DNA of 40,310 bases from contig JAKEIB010000179.1 in NCBI GenBank assembly GCA_022614705.1, positions 1 through 40,310 of the forward strand, in the 5' to 3' direction. Numbering within the stretch: the first letter of the stretch is position 1; the number at the start of each line of letters is the position of its first letter. The position numbers were made by a program, and so were the translations under genes. The stretch comes from Planctomycetota bacterium. Its GTDB lineage: Bacteria > Planctomycetota > Planctomycetia > Pirellulales > Lacipirellulaceae. A model generated the notes under the pieces. It saw only the letters and a list, made by a program, of their open reading frames with translations, made no database searches and was not told the DNA's origin. Shown piece by piece: positions 21,131 through 29,921 of this stretch.

Positions 21131-23384
21131 CCCGCGACGACTACGACCGAGCGAATTGTGCCGTTTGGTAAACTCAACGCCACTGGGCGAGGTGCTAAGC
21201 GATCGGCAGCTACACCGCCACCGGACGCGGGCTGGAATGCGAATCGGCGACGGCCGCTATGTGGACCTGCTGCGCTATCTCGCCTGGCTCGTGCAGGTGC
21301 GCCATGCGCCGAAGGCCGAGGTTGATACTTACGAGCGGATGAAGGAGCGGGCCCGCACACGCAACGTCGCGCTCGCGATCGCGGGCCGCGACATCGGTGA
21401 GCTGCCGGCCGTCGTGGATGTAAAACGCAAGCAGCGGGCCGCATCTGATTTTCGTTTCTTCTGCGAAGCGTACTTTCCGCTCACGTTTCACCTGCCGTGG
21501 TCGCCGGACCATCTCAAAGTGATCGCCAAGATCGAGCAAGCCGTGCTGCGCGGTGGCCTCTTCGCGATGGCCATGCCGCGCGGATCAGGCAAAACGACGA
21601 TCTGCGAGTGCGCTTGCATCTGGGCCACGCTCAATGGTCACCGCGAATTCGTGTGCCTTATCGGCTCCGACGAAGGTCATGCGATGGACATGCTCGAGTC
21701 GATCAAGATGGAGCTCGACGGCAACGAGCTGCTGCTGGCCGACTACCCCGAGGTGGTCTATCCGATCCAGGCGCTCGATGGCATCGCCAATCGGTGCAAC
21801 GGGCAGCTGTACAAGGGCGACCGGACGCACATCGGCTGGACAGCGCGGGAAATCGTGCTGCCGACGATGCCCGGCAGCGCGGCCAGCGGCGCAATCATCA
21901 AAGTCGCCGGCATCACCGGCCGCATTCGGGGCATGAAGTACAAGCGGGCCGACGGGCAGACCGTTCGACCGTCGCTCGTCGTGCTGGACGATCCCCAAAC
22001 CGATGAATCGGCCCGATCACTTTCGCAATGTGCAACACGCGAGAGTGTCCTGGCCGGCGCAATCCTCGGTCTTGCCGGTCCCGGCAAGAAGATCTCCGGT
22101 ATCATGCCTTGCACGGTCATCCGGCCGGGCGACATGGCGGACAACATTCTTAACCGCGACAAGCATCCTGAGTGGAACGGCGAGCGGACCAAGCTCGTTT
22201 ATTCATTCCCAGCCGACGAAAAGAAATGGCAGCGTTACGCAGAGCTGCGAGCCGAAAGCCTGCGCGTTCACGGCGACATTCGCCTTGCCACAGAACTCTA
22301 CGTTGCCCAGCGCGAAGCGATGGATGCCGGCGCGGTAGTCGCTTGGCCTGAGCGATTTAACCATGACGAGGTGTCGGCGATCCAGCATGCGATGAACTTG
22401 CGGTTTCAAGACGAGGCTGCATTTTTCGCCGAGTACCAGAACGAGCCATTGCCGGATGATACGGCGGCCGGCGACGAGCACACGGTCGACGAGATCGCCA
22501 ATAAGACCAACCGCATGCGGCGTCACGCCGTTCCGATTGGCTGCAATCACGTGACCATGTTCGTCGACGTGCAGGCGAGTTTACTGTTCTTCGTCGTCGC
22601 TGCTTGGGAGGATAACTTCACGGGCTACGTGATTGATTACGGCTCCTATCCCGACCAGAAGCGGCCGTACTTCACGTTGCGTGACGCGCGGCAGACGCTT
22701 GCCACAACGACAAAGGCAAGCGGCATCGAAGGTGCAATATACGCCGGCCTAGAGCACCTCACGAGCGATTACTTGAGCCGCGAGTGGCAGCGTGATGACG
22801 GTGCTATGATCCGCATCGAGCGGTGCCTTGTGGACGCGAACTGGGGTTCGTCCACCGACATTGTTTACCAGTTTTGCCGGCAATCGGCGCACGCCGGCAT
22901 TGTAATGCCGAGCCACGGTCGGTTCGTGGGCGCGTCCAGCAAACCGTTCTCGGAATACAGGCGGCGGCCGGGCGATCGTGTGGGACTGAACTGGCGGATG
23001 CCGAACGTGCATGGCAAGCGGGCGGTGCGGCACGTCGTCTACGACACGAACTTCTGGAAGTCGTTTGTTCACGCTCGCTTGGCCGTCGCGATGGGCGATC
23101 GCGGCTGCCTGTCGCTATTCGGCGAGCGGCCTGACGAGCACCGATTGTTCGCCGAGCATGTCTCGGCCGAATACCGCGTGAAGACGGAAGGCCGCGGCCG
23201 CACGGTTGATGAGTGGAAGCTGCGCCCGGAACGCGCCGACAATCACTGGTTTGATTGCCTTGTGGGATGCGCAGTCGCTGCGTCCATTCAAGGCGTCGTC
23301 CTGGAGAGCATCGGCGGCGTCGCTCCACGTGTCTCGCGTTCGCGGGTGAGTTTCGCAGAGCTTCAACGGAATCGCCGTCGATGA
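21120..23384 (+). CDS. terL: Terminase large subunit
   Basis: A 754-residue packaging motor. About 110 extra N-terminal residues include a DNA-binding-like segment (PSELCRLVNSTPLGEVLSDR), possibly doing part of the small subunit's job. The ATPase domain has Walker A MPRGSGKTT (152-160) and Walker B LVVLDDP (Asp290-Asp291). The C-terminal RNase H-like nuclease shows FVDVQASLLFFVVAAW near 480 with an acidic residue, and DANWGSSTDIVYQF near 575. It cuts concatemers and pumps DNA into the prohead. The GTG at 21120 has AAGGAG seven bases upstream. Packaging strategy (cos or pac) cannot be told from this. Confidence 0.93.
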   Translation: MATDPRRLRPSELCRLVNSTPLGEVLSDRQLHRHRTRAGMRIGDGRYVDLLRYLAWLVQVRHAPKAEVDTYERMKERARTRNVALAIAGRDIGELPAVVDVKRKQRAASDFRFFCEAYFPLTFHLPWSPDHLKVIAKIEQAVLRGGLFAMAMPRGSGKTTICECACIWATLNGHREFVCLIGSDEGHAMDMLESIKMELDGNELLLADYPEVVYPIQALDGIANRCNGQLYKGDRTHIGWTAREIVLPTMPGSAASGAIIKVAGITGRIRGMKYKRADGQTVRPSLVVLDDPQTDESARSLSQCATRESVLAGAILGLAGPGKKISGIMPCTVIRPGDMADNILNRDKHPEWNGERTKLVYSFPADEKKWQRYAELRAESLRVHGDIRLATELYVAQREAMDAGAVVAWPERFNHDEVSAIQHAMNLRFQDEAAFFAEYQNEPLPDDTAAGDEHTVDEIANKTNRMRRHAVPIGCNHVTMFVDVQASLLFFVVAAWEDNFTGYVIDYGSYPDQKRPYFTLRDARQTLATTTKASGIEGAIYAGLEHLTSDYLSREWQRDDGAMIRIERCLVDANWGSSTDIVYQFCRQSAHAGIVMPSHGRFVGASSKPFSEYRRRPGDRVGLNWRMPNVHGKRAVRHVVYDTNFWKSFVHARLAVAMGDRGCLSLFGERPDEHRLFAEHVSAEYRVKTEGRGRTVDEWKLRPERADNHWFDCLVGCAVAASIQGVVLESIGGVAPRVSRSRVSFAELQRNRRR

Positions 23385-23575
23385 AGCACGAGAAAACGGC
23401 TCATTCACAGCTGGGCATTGAATGCCCCCGATGTGGTTGTCGCCACTTCTACACGACGCACACCGAGCCGTTGCGCGATGGCCGGATTCGCCGTCGCAAG
23501 GAGTGTCGCCACTGCGGTCGCAAGGTGGTGACCTTTGAGCAGCCGATGCGGCCTGGGTCTGCATCGGATTGCTAG
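23381..23575 (+). CDS. NrdR-like zinc-ribbon protein
   Basis: A 64-residue zinc ribbon. CPRCGCRHFYTTHTE and CRHCGRKVVTFE frame an IRRRKE stretch, the same layout as the N-terminal zinc ribbon of the regulator NrdR. The ATP-cone domain of NrdR is absent, so it cannot be NrdR itself. Its ATG overlaps the terminase stop (ATGA). Small zinc ribbons after terL are common in phages and may contact DNA or the portal; that function is inferred. Confidence 0.8.
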   Translation: MKHEKTAHSQLGIECPRCGCRHFYTTHTEPLRDGRIRRRKECRHCGRKVVTFEQPMRPGSASDC

Positions 23576-23659
23576 ATGTAGCACTATTTTCTCCGTCCGA
23601 GGAATTTATGGGCCCTCGCGCGCGCGTCTTGCGGATATTTCAAGTAGAGGGGTGTATTG

Positions 23660-23857
23660 ATGTCCACTGACCTCGACGAGACGATCCGCCAGAACGCATC
23701 CGGCCCGGCGAAAGCGGCCGGCGACGCAGGCTCGGTGGAACAGCACAAGCTCACCGAGCAAATCGAGGCCGATCGTTACCTCGCTTCCAAAGAGGCCGCA
23801 CGCTCGAAGTCACGCGGCCTTGTCATCAACAAGCTCGTGCCGCCAGGCGCGGATTGA
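23660..23857 (+). CDS. Small head-region protein (possible head-tail joining, gpW position)
   Basis: A 65-residue acidic protein between terminase and portal. Its C-terminal part EADRYLASKEAARSKSRGLV looks like a single amphipathic helix. Lambda-type phages carry gpW at this location, but sequence similarity is not evident. The stop is one base before the portal ATG. The ATG at 23660 has GAGGGG seven bases upstream. The 80 bases before it hold nothing that I recognise. Confidence 0.6.
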   Translation: MSTDLDETIRQNASGPAKAAGDAGSVEQHKLTEQIEADRYLASKEAARSKSRGLVINKLVPPGAD

Positions 23858-23858
23858 C

Positions 23859-25313
23859 ATGCTGAACTGGCTCACAAAGCGATTCGCTAGCCGACGCTCG
23901 TCGGCGACAACAGTGCGCGTGGTCCGCGCTCGTTACGACGCGGCGGTGACCAACGACGACAACCGGCGTCATTGGGCGAACGCGGACGGCCTCTCGGCCA
24001 ACAGTGCCAATAGCGCCGAAGTCCGCCGCATTCTGCGGAACCGCTCTCGCTACGAGGTCGCCAACAACAGCTATGCACGTGGCATCGTGCTGACTTTGGC
24101 CCACGACGTTGTGGGCACCGGCCCGCGGCTACAGCTGCTGACGGACGATGCAGAAGCCAACCGCCGCGTGGAACAGGCATTCATGCTCTGGGCCAAAGCG
24201 GTGGGCCTGGCTGAAAAACTCCGCACGATGCGGGCCGCACGGGCTACTGACGGTGAGGCGTTCGCGATCCTCACGAGTAACCCGTTACTTTCAACGGCGG
24301 TTCAGCTTGACCTCCGACTCATCGAGGCGGATCAGGTTGCAACGCCCGACTTGGGTGCGCTCGTAGCGAACGCAATCGACGGCATCGTTTTCGACGCCTA
24401 TGGCAACCCGGTCGAATACCACGTCTTGCGGAAGCATCCGGGGGACTCGGGGGTGAGCCGCGAGTACCACCGGTTGCCGGCTGCGAGTGTGATCCATTGG
24501 TTTCGCGCCGACCGGCCGGGCCAGGCCCGCGGCATTCCGGACATCATGCCGGCGCTGCCGCTCTTCGCGCAGCTGCGGCGATTCACGCTCGCCGTCATCA
24601 GCGCTGCCGAGACGGCGGCCGACTTTGCGGGCATCCTCTACACCGATGCGCCGGCAAACGGCGAGGCCGACTCGGCTGAGCCGTTCGAGCCGATCGAACT
24701 CGAAAAGCGCGCACTCGTGACGATGCCGGGCGGCTGGAAGATGAGCCAGCTCCAGGCTGAGCAGCCGGCAACGACGTATGCCGAGTTCAAACACGAGATC
24801 CTCAACGAGATCGCGCGCTGCCTGAACATGCCGTACAACGTCGCGGCCGCAAATTCATCGGGCTACAACTACGCCTCCGGTCGGCTGGACCACCAGACGT
24901 ATTTTAAGGCCATTCGCGTCGAGCAATCGCATCTTGAATGCGTGGTGCTCGACCGCATCCTGTCCGCTTGGCTCGATGAAGCGGCGCTCATTCCCGGCCT
25001 CTTGCCCACGGGTCTCGGTCCGTTCGCCGACTGGCCGCACCAATGGTTTTGGGATGGCCACGAGCACGTTGACCCGGCCAAGGAAGCCAGCGCGCAAGCC
25101 ACGCGGCTTGCGAACCACACCACGACGCTCACCGACGAATATGCGCGTCGCGGCCAGGACTGGGAATCGCAACTCAGGCAGCGGGCCAAAGAGCTCGCGC
25201 TCATGAGCGAGCTCGGAATTACGTCCGCGCCGGGAAGCGCCGACGAGTCAGTTATACCTACGGAGCAGATCAATGAAGACGACGAAGTCGACGACCAAGT
25301 CCCGGCCAAGTGA
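23859..25313 (+). CDS. Portal protein, lambda family
   Basis: A 484-residue portal protein of the lambda gpB type (PF05136). Typical segments are RRHWANADGLSANSANSAEV near 40, RYEVANNSYARGIVLTLAHD near 65, VVGTGPRLQ, the IEADQVATP loop, and the stem region with LPAASVIHWFRADRPGQARG and NMPYNVAAANSSGYNYASGR near 330. It forms the dodecameric ring through which DNA enters and to which the tail attaches. The ATG at 23859 (MLNWLTKRF) lies one base after the preceding stop. The C-terminal 41 bases overlap the capsid fusion gene. Confidence 0.93.
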   Translation: MLNWLTKRFASRRSSATTVRVVRARYDAAVTNDDNRRHWANADGLSANSANSAEVRRILRNRSRYEVANNSYARGIVLTLAHDVVGTGPRLQLLTDDAEANRRVEQAFMLWAKAVGLAEKLRTMRAARATDGEAFAILTSNPLLSTAVQLDLRLIEADQVATPDLGALVANAIDGIVFDAYGNPVEYHVLRKHPGDSGVSREYHRLPAASVIHWFRADRPGQARGIPDIMPALPLFAQLRRFTLAVISAAETAADFAGILYTDAPANGEADSAEPFEPIELEKRALVTMPGGWKMSQLQAEQPATTYAEFKHEILNEIARCLNMPYNVAAANSSGYNYASGRLDHQTYFKAIRVEQSHLECVVLDRILSAWLDEAALIPGLLPTGLGPFADWPHQWFWDGHEHVDPAKEASAQATRLANHTTTLTDEYARRGQDWESQLRQRAKELALMSELGITSAPGSADESVIPTEQINEDDEVDDQVPAK

Positions 25314-27261
25314 GGCGCGGTCCGTACCCGCTACGCTCAAGCTGACCGGAGCGGCCGAGTTTGATATCGAAGCCGCTAATCAGGAATCGGCCGGGCTGCC
25401 GCGCTTTCGAATGGTCGCTTACACGGGCGCGCCGATGCGCGTGTCTGGCTGGCGCTATCCGGTGATCCTCGACCTCGCCGGGCTTGAGATTCCGACGCAG
25501 ACGCGGCCGATTCGTTTTGGCCACGATCCACTCGCCGGAGTCGGACACACGGATGCCATTCGCGTCGAGCAGGGGCAGATCGTCGCGACGGGCGTGGTAT
25601 CGCGCGACACGTCTGCGGCTCGCGAGGTCGTTGTCAGCTCCAAGAACGGGTTCCCCTGGCAAGCCTCCGTGGGCACCAGCGTCGAGGAGTTTGAGTTCGT
25701 GAAGGAGGGCCAGCAAGCCACGGTCAACGGCCGGCAACATAGCGGACCGTTGAATGTCGTCCGCAAGGCGACGCTTGGAGAGATCAGCTTCGTTGACCTC
25801 GGTGCCGACGGAGCCACAAGCGCGAGCGTCGCGGCCAGCCACGCGACCGATTCGGGAGAAGAGATCATGGACGAACCAACGACCACAAGCGCCAGCACGC
25901 CCGAGGTCCAAACCGCGCCCGAATCGCTTGTTTCGACCGCCGCCACGGTCAGCGAAATTCGTGCCCAGGCGGCCGCCGAAATCGAGCGGATCGCGGCAAT
26001 CCGCCGACTATGCGCGGGCCGCGCTCCAGCTATCGAAGCGCGAGCGATCCGCGAAGGCTGGACCGAACAGCGCACAGAACTGGAAATCTTGCGCGAAATG
26101 CGGCCCGCAGCGCCCGCCATTCATGCGACCGACAACACGGTTACTGCCGCAGTCCTCGAAGCGGCGTGCCTGTTGACGGCAGGGCATTCGAGCGTGGAGG
26201 CAAGTTACGACGGCCAGACGCTGGAGCGCGCGTCGCGCCGTTTCCGCGGCGGCATCGGATTACAGGAATTGCTCCTGGAGGCGGCCTGGGCCAATGGGTA
26301 TAGCGACCGGAATTTTCGCGACAGCCGCGCCGTGCTGCAATCCGCTTTCGGCCACACCATCGAAGCCAGCTTTTCGACCATCGACATCGGCGGCATCCTG
26401 TCGAACGTCGCCAACAAGTTCTTGCTCGAAGGCTTTTATAGTGTCGAGCGGACGTGGCGCAACATCTGCGCAGTCCGCAATGTGAACGACTTCAAGACCG
26501 TCACGAGCTACCGGCTCATCGGCAAGGACCAGTACGAGCTGGTTGCGCCCGGCGGCGAGCTCAAGCACGGGACGCTCGGCAACGAGCAGTACACCAACAA
26601 GGCCGACACCTACGGCCTCGTGTTGTCGATCGATCGCCGCGACATCATCAACGATGACCTCGGCGCGATCACCACCGTGCCGCGCAAGCTTGGTCGCGGG
26701 TCGGGCCTCAAAATCAACGATATCTTCTGGGCGACGTTCCTGGCCAACAGCGGTTTCTTCACGGCCGGCAACAAGAACTTCGTGTCGGGCGCCGACACGG
26801 CGCTCGCGATCGACGGTCTCACCAAGGCCGAAGTCGCCTTCATGGACCAGGTCGATGGCGACGGCAAGCCGATCGGCATCATGCCGGCGATCCTGCTCGT
26901 GCCGACCGCGCTGTCGGTGACCGGCACGCAGCTCTACAAGTCGCTCGAACTGCGCGACACCACGGCCAGCACCAAGTACCCCGTCGCGAACCCGCACCAA
27001 GGCAAGTTCCGCGTCGAGGTGAGCCGCTACCTGGCCAACTCGGTCTACACAGGCAATTCGGCCAAGGCTTGGTACTTACTCGCCGAGCCCAACGACCTGC
27101 CGGTGATCGAGGTCGCATTCCTCAACGGCAACGAGTCGCCCACGATCGATTCCGCCGAGGCCGACTTCAGCGTGCTGGGCGTTCAGATGCGCGGCTACCA
27201 CGACTTCGGCGTCGCGCTGCAAGACCCCCGCGGCGGCGTGAAGAGTAAGGGCGAAGTGTAA
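25273..27261 (+). CDS. Prohead protease-major capsid protein fusion
   Basis: A single 662-residue product joins two head functions. Residues about 20-180 resemble a prohead maturation protease: FGHDPLAGVGHT with candidate His84, WQASVGTS with candidate Ser132, and GEISFVDLGADG near 170. A Thr/Ala/Glu-rich linker and helix (about 195-290) act like a scaffold or delta domain. Residues about 290-662 match a Mu gpT-like/HK97-fold capsid protein (FSTIDIGGILSNVANKFLLE, LVLSIDRRDIINDD, GLKINDIFWATFLANSGFF, EVSRYLANSVYTG). The fusion implies cis cleavage during head maturation. The ATG at 25273 has GGAG seven bases upstream, inside the portal gene. Confidence 0.9.
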   Translation: MKTTKSTTKSRPSEARSVPATLKLTGAAEFDIEAANQESAGLPRFRMVAYTGAPMRVSGWRYPVILDLAGLEIPTQTRPIRFGHDPLAGVGHTDAIRVEQGQIVATGVVSRDTSAAREVVVSSKNGFPWQASVGTSVEEFEFVKEGQQATVNGRQHSGPLNVVRKATLGEISFVDLGADGATSASVAASHATDSGEEIMDEPTTTSASTPEVQTAPESLVSTAATVSEIRAQAAAEIERIAAIRRLCAGRAPAIEARAIREGWTEQRTELEILREMRPAAPAIHATDNTVTAAVLEAACLLTAGHSSVEASYDGQTLERASRRFRGGIGLQELLLEAAWANGYSDRNFRDSRAVLQSAFGHTIEASFSTIDIGGILSNVANKFLLEGFYSVERTWRNICAVRNVNDFKTVTSYRLIGKDQYELVAPGGELKHGTLGNEQYTNKADTYGLVLSIDRRDIINDDLGAITTVPRKLGRGSGLKINDIFWATFLANSGFFTAGNKNFVSGADTALAIDGLTKAEVAFMDQVDGDGKPIGIMPAILLVPTALSVTGTQLYKSLELRDTTASTKYPVANPHQGKFRVEVSRYLANSVYTGNSAKAWYLLAEPNDLPVIEVAFLNGNESPTIDSAEADFSVLGVQMRGYHDFGVALQDPRGGVKSKGEV

Positions 27262-27305
27262 TCCCTCGCCAAATCCCAAGATCATCTTTGAAGGAGTTGT
27301 GACCG

Positions 27306-27635
27306 ATGCCGCAAGCCACATTCGTGCATGAGGGAGGGACCATCGATTACACGCCCGGCGCGGACGTCGCGGCGGGAGACGTCGTGGTCCAGGGCGACCT
27401 GGTGGGCGTCGCCAAGACAGAGATCAAGTCGGGCAAACTCGGCGCGCTCGCCGTGGGCGGGGTTTACGACTTCGCCAAGAACACGGGTGTCGCCTACACC
27501 GTGGGCCAACTGCTGTATTGGGATGACGCGGCAAACGTCGTAACGACCGCGGCCACGGGCAACAAGCTCATCGGCAAGGTCGTCCGTGCCGCCGCGACTA
27601 CCGATACCACGGTGCGGGTGCGTTTGAGTCAGTAA
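27306..27635 (+). CDS. DUF2190 capsid decoration protein
   Basis: A 109-residue DUF2190 protein: GTIDYTPGADVAAGDVVVQG, then AVGGVYDFAKNTGVAYTVGQ, ending in a strand with TTVRVRLSQ. DUF2190 proteins form small beta-structured trimers that cement the capsid. It follows the capsid fusion, the usual place. The ATG at 27306 has AAGGAG nine bases upstream. Confidence 0.9.
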   Translation: MPQATFVHEGGTIDYTPGADVAAGDVVVQGDLVGVAKTEIKSGKLGALAVGGVYDFAKNTGVAYTVGQLLYWDDAANVVTTAATGNKLIGKVVRAAATTDTTVRVRLSQ

Positions 27636-27700
27636 GCGCGTGGCGTTTCCTGACCATTTTTAAATTCTCGACAACTGTCAAAGGAAGGCATTGGTGGAAA

Positions 27701-28222
27701 ATGATCAACAAGCTCCCGGTAATTCGAAACGCGATCGTTCTGGCTCTTGTTTTTGCGACCGGCTTGGGGTTTTGCGCAGCGATGTCATGCGGCGCGGAGC
27801 TCAAAACCACAGACGAAGTGCTGTTCTTTCACGCCGCTTGGTGCCTGCCCTGCAAGGCGATGGAACCGACGGTGCGCGAGCTCGCCGACCAGGGCGTCGC
27901 CATCCGCGAAATCGATGTCGACGACGAGCGAGCACTAGCGAGGCAATTCCAAATTCAGCAGGTTCCGACAGTCATTCGGGTCCGCAATGGCATAGAAGAC
28001 GCGCGGCTAGTCGGCCAGATCTCTGCAAGTGAGCTGTGCAACTTCGCCAAGCCGCCGAGCCAGCGCACTTACATCGTCCCGCCGCCGGCGCCGGTCGTGC
28101 GGCCCGAGGGCATCTATTACCCGGTCGCGCGCCCGCTGTGGATCGGCAACGCACTGTTTGGACCGGTCTGGGTCTTGGAACCAAGGCCGAGTTGGCACGT
28201 CACGCCGCGCGCACAGCAATAA
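27701..28222 (+). CDS. Exported thioredoxin-like protein
   Basis: A 173-residue protein with an N-terminal signal-type segment (IRNAIVLALVFATGLGFCAA) and then a thioredoxin fold. EVLFFHAAWCLPCKAMEPT carries the redox pair Cys48-Cys51, and the cis-Pro loop QVPTVIRV follows at Pro89. The last 60 residues are Pro/Tyr-rich and unique (TYIVPPPAPVVRPEGIYYPV). It should act outside the cytoplasm in thiol-disulfide exchange. It starts at ATG 27701 after GGTGGAAA. Position inside the virion gene block is unusual. It may act in infection or lysis of a disulfide-rich envelope, but this is inference. Confidence 0.85.
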   Translation: MINKLPVIRNAIVLALVFATGLGFCAAMSCGAELKTTDEVLFFHAAWCLPCKAMEPTVRELADQGVAIREIDVDDERALARQFQIQQVPTVIRVRNGIEDARLVGQISASELCNFAKPPSQRTYIVPPPAPVVRPEGIYYPVARPLWIGNALFGPVWVLEPRPSWHVTPRAQQ

Positions 28223-28243
28223 CGTCCCCTATCTCACTTGAGC

Positions 28244-28891
28244 ATGTCGATGAAGCGATTCGCTGCAATTTTGCTTGTGCTGTTGGCTCCGCAATCGTGC
28301 CTGGCTGGCTTGCACGACTGCGTGTGCGAAATCGTCTGCCCACCCAACGGCGGCAGCGGGACGTTAGTCGCCACTCGGGCCGATGGTCACGGACTAGTGA
28401 TCAGCGTGGCGCATGTTTTCGAAGGCGGCAATCGCGCGGCCATCGTCTGCGAGTTTCCAGCCGCCCGGAAGAAGTACCCGGCTCGACTGCTGGCCATCGA
28501 CGAGAGTTACGACCTGGCCGCACTCGACATACCTGCGGTGCCGGACGTGGACATGCCGAGCGCGATTGTGCCGGCGCGCAAAGAGGACGGTCCTTTTACT
28601 TGCGTTGGGTTTCCTTGGAACTCCCGACACGCCGTGCGTTGGGACCGAGGCGACTACATCGGCTACCCGCAAGGTAATGGCACCAGTGCGTTCGCACCGT
28701 CGATGCTGCACACCCGCACGCATGTCATCAGCGGCTACTCGGGCGGCGCGCGATTCAACCGATATGGCGAGTACGTGGGGCCGATCAGCGGCATGTGCGG
28801 CGAAGGTGGAGCATACATGGACCGCACCTGGGGCGCATCAGGAATCGTTCTCATTCGGTTCATCAGCCGATTCGTGGAGCTGGAGCAATGA
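28244..28891 (+). CDS. Exported trypsin-like serine protease
   Basis: A 215-residue protein (counting from ATG 28244; ATG 28250 and TTG 28238 are alternatives) with a signal sequence (KRFAAILLVLLAPQSCLAG). It has a chymotrypsin-fold triad: His57 in SVAHVFEGG, Asp90 in ESYDLAALDI and Ser166 in SGYSGGARFN. N-terminal Cys residues (CVCEIVC) could form disulfides. The family cleaves proteins outside the cytoplasm. It lies between the exported thioredoxin-like gene and an exported Cys/Pro-rich gene that overlaps its stop (ATGA). No membrane anchor is seen beyond the signal. I did not find a PDZ domain as in DegP. Confidence 0.88.
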   Translation: MSMKRFAAILLVLLAPQSCLAGLHDCVCEIVCPPNGGSGTLVATRADGHGLVISVAHVFEGGNRAAIVCEFPAARKKYPARLLAIDESYDLAALDIPAVPDVDMPSAIVPARKEDGPFTCVGFPWNSRHAVRWDRGDYIGYPQGNGTSAFAPSMLHTRTHVISGYSGGARFNRYGEYVGPISGMCGEGGAYMDRTWGASGIVLIRFISRFVELEQ

Positions 28892-29475
28892 AAGCAATTT
28901 ATGCGATCTGTTTGACCGTCGTCATTGCCGTCTCGGCGCACGCGCAATGGGTGACGGAGGACCAGTACGTGCGCGATGCGGCCGGGTGGGTCGCGGTTCC
29001 AGCGCAGTGTGACCCGCCGGTCGCCTGCGGTCCCGGAGGCTGCTGTCCGATTTACGGACCACCGGTTTACCAGTCCCCGCCTCGCTGCGTTCCGCCCCAA
29101 GCGCGGCCACAACAGAGCGCGCCGCAGCCGGAGCCGAAGTATGAAGTGCGGCCGCGGACGCCCTTGGCTCCGGTGAAGCCACCGACGCCGGCGCCAAAAC
29201 CTGAGCCAACGATTGATGCCCAGGCGCTCAAGGACCACGAACAAGCGATCAAAGATGGCTTCGCCCAGCAACTCAAGGTCCAGCAGTCGATTCTCATAGC
29301 GATTAAGGAGCAGGCACGTTGCGACTGCCAGCCGACCAATCTCAGCGAGGTCCATGCGAAGCTTGACGCGCTCGCAAAAGCCGTCGCCAGTCTGAAAGTA
29401 TCACCGCCTGCACCCGCCCCTGCGGCCAGTGAGACGCCGGCCTATTACATCGATGTTCGGCCGCACGAGGAGTAA
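28888..29475 (+). CDS. Exported Cys/Pro-rich coiled-coil protein
   Basis: A 195-residue protein with a signal peptide (MKAIYAICLTVVIAVSAHAQ, cut probable after AHA). A Cys cluster follows (CDPPVACGPGGCCP, later RCVPP). A long Pro-rich spacer (about residues 75-110) leads to a coiled coil (ALKDHEQAIKDGFAQQLKVQ) and a second short Cys motif (CDC). It could span the periplasm as a disulfide-linked rod. I do not recognise the family. The ATG at 28888 overlaps the protease stop, so the two are coupled. It may be substrate, scaffold or partner of the protease and thioredoxin. Confidence 0.75.
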   Translation: MKAIYAICLTVVIAVSAHAQWVTEDQYVRDAAGWVAVPAQCDPPVACGPGGCCPIYGPPVYQSPPRCVPPQARPQQSAPQPEPKYEVRPRTPLAPVKPPTPAPKPEPTIDAQALKDHEQAIKDGFAQQLKVQQSILIAIKEQARCDCQPTNLSEVHAKLDALAKAVASLKVSPPAPAPAASETPAYYIDVRPHEE

Positions 29476-29481
29476 CGCACG

Positions 29482-29730
29482 ATGGCAGAGCAATCCACGG
29501 GTGATGCCAACACCCCATCCCGCTTCGACCCCTACGGGCCCAATGCGCACGCCGACGAGACTCGGCAGGCGCAGCACATGGCGGCCAATGATACGCCGCT
29601 CGACGTCAACCTGAATGCGGTCGTCGCCCGCTCGCAGGCGCTCACGTTCGACATCGCGGGCAAGAACTTCGAAGCCAATGGCGACCTGCGTCAGAAGTAC
29701 GCCGACGCCAAATTCGGCAAGCAAACCTGA
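29482..29730 (+). CDS. Small hypothetical protein in virion block
   Basis: An 82-residue soluble protein, hydrophilic, with FDPYGPNAHADETRQAQHMA near 15 and a charged end (LRQKYADAKFGKQT). No family is recognised. The ATG at 29482 has GAGGAG about nine bases upstream. It is separated from the next gene by two bases. Confidence 0.7.
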   Translation: MAEQSTGDANTPSRFDPYGPNAHADETRQAQHMAANDTPLDVNLNAVVARSQALTFDIAGKNFEANGDLRQKYADAKFGKQT

Positions 29731-29732
29731 CC

Positions 29733-29921
29733 ATGATTGAAGCCCCCAGCCGAATCAGCGGACTGATTGAGCGTATTGAGGCCGGCAACGAGCCGTCAGC
29801 CGACGAGCTGCGGCGCGTTGCCGCGCTTCAGGCGCTCGACCTGGCTAAAGCGGGCGAGGACTTCGCGCGTGAAGCGATCGCGAAGGACAGTCAGCAAACT
29901 CACGAGTTTGGGCAGCAATGA
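29733..29921 (+). CDS. Small hypothetical helical protein
   Basis: A 62-residue helical protein (ISGLIERIEAGNEPSADELR, then RVAALQALDLAKAGEDFARE). It has no membrane segment. It is coupled at both ends: two bases after the preceding stop, and its own stop overlaps the next ATG. The function is unknown. Confidence 0.7.
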   Translation: MIEAPSRISGLIERIEAGNEPSADELRRVAALQALDLAKAGEDFAREAIAKDSQQTHEFGQQ

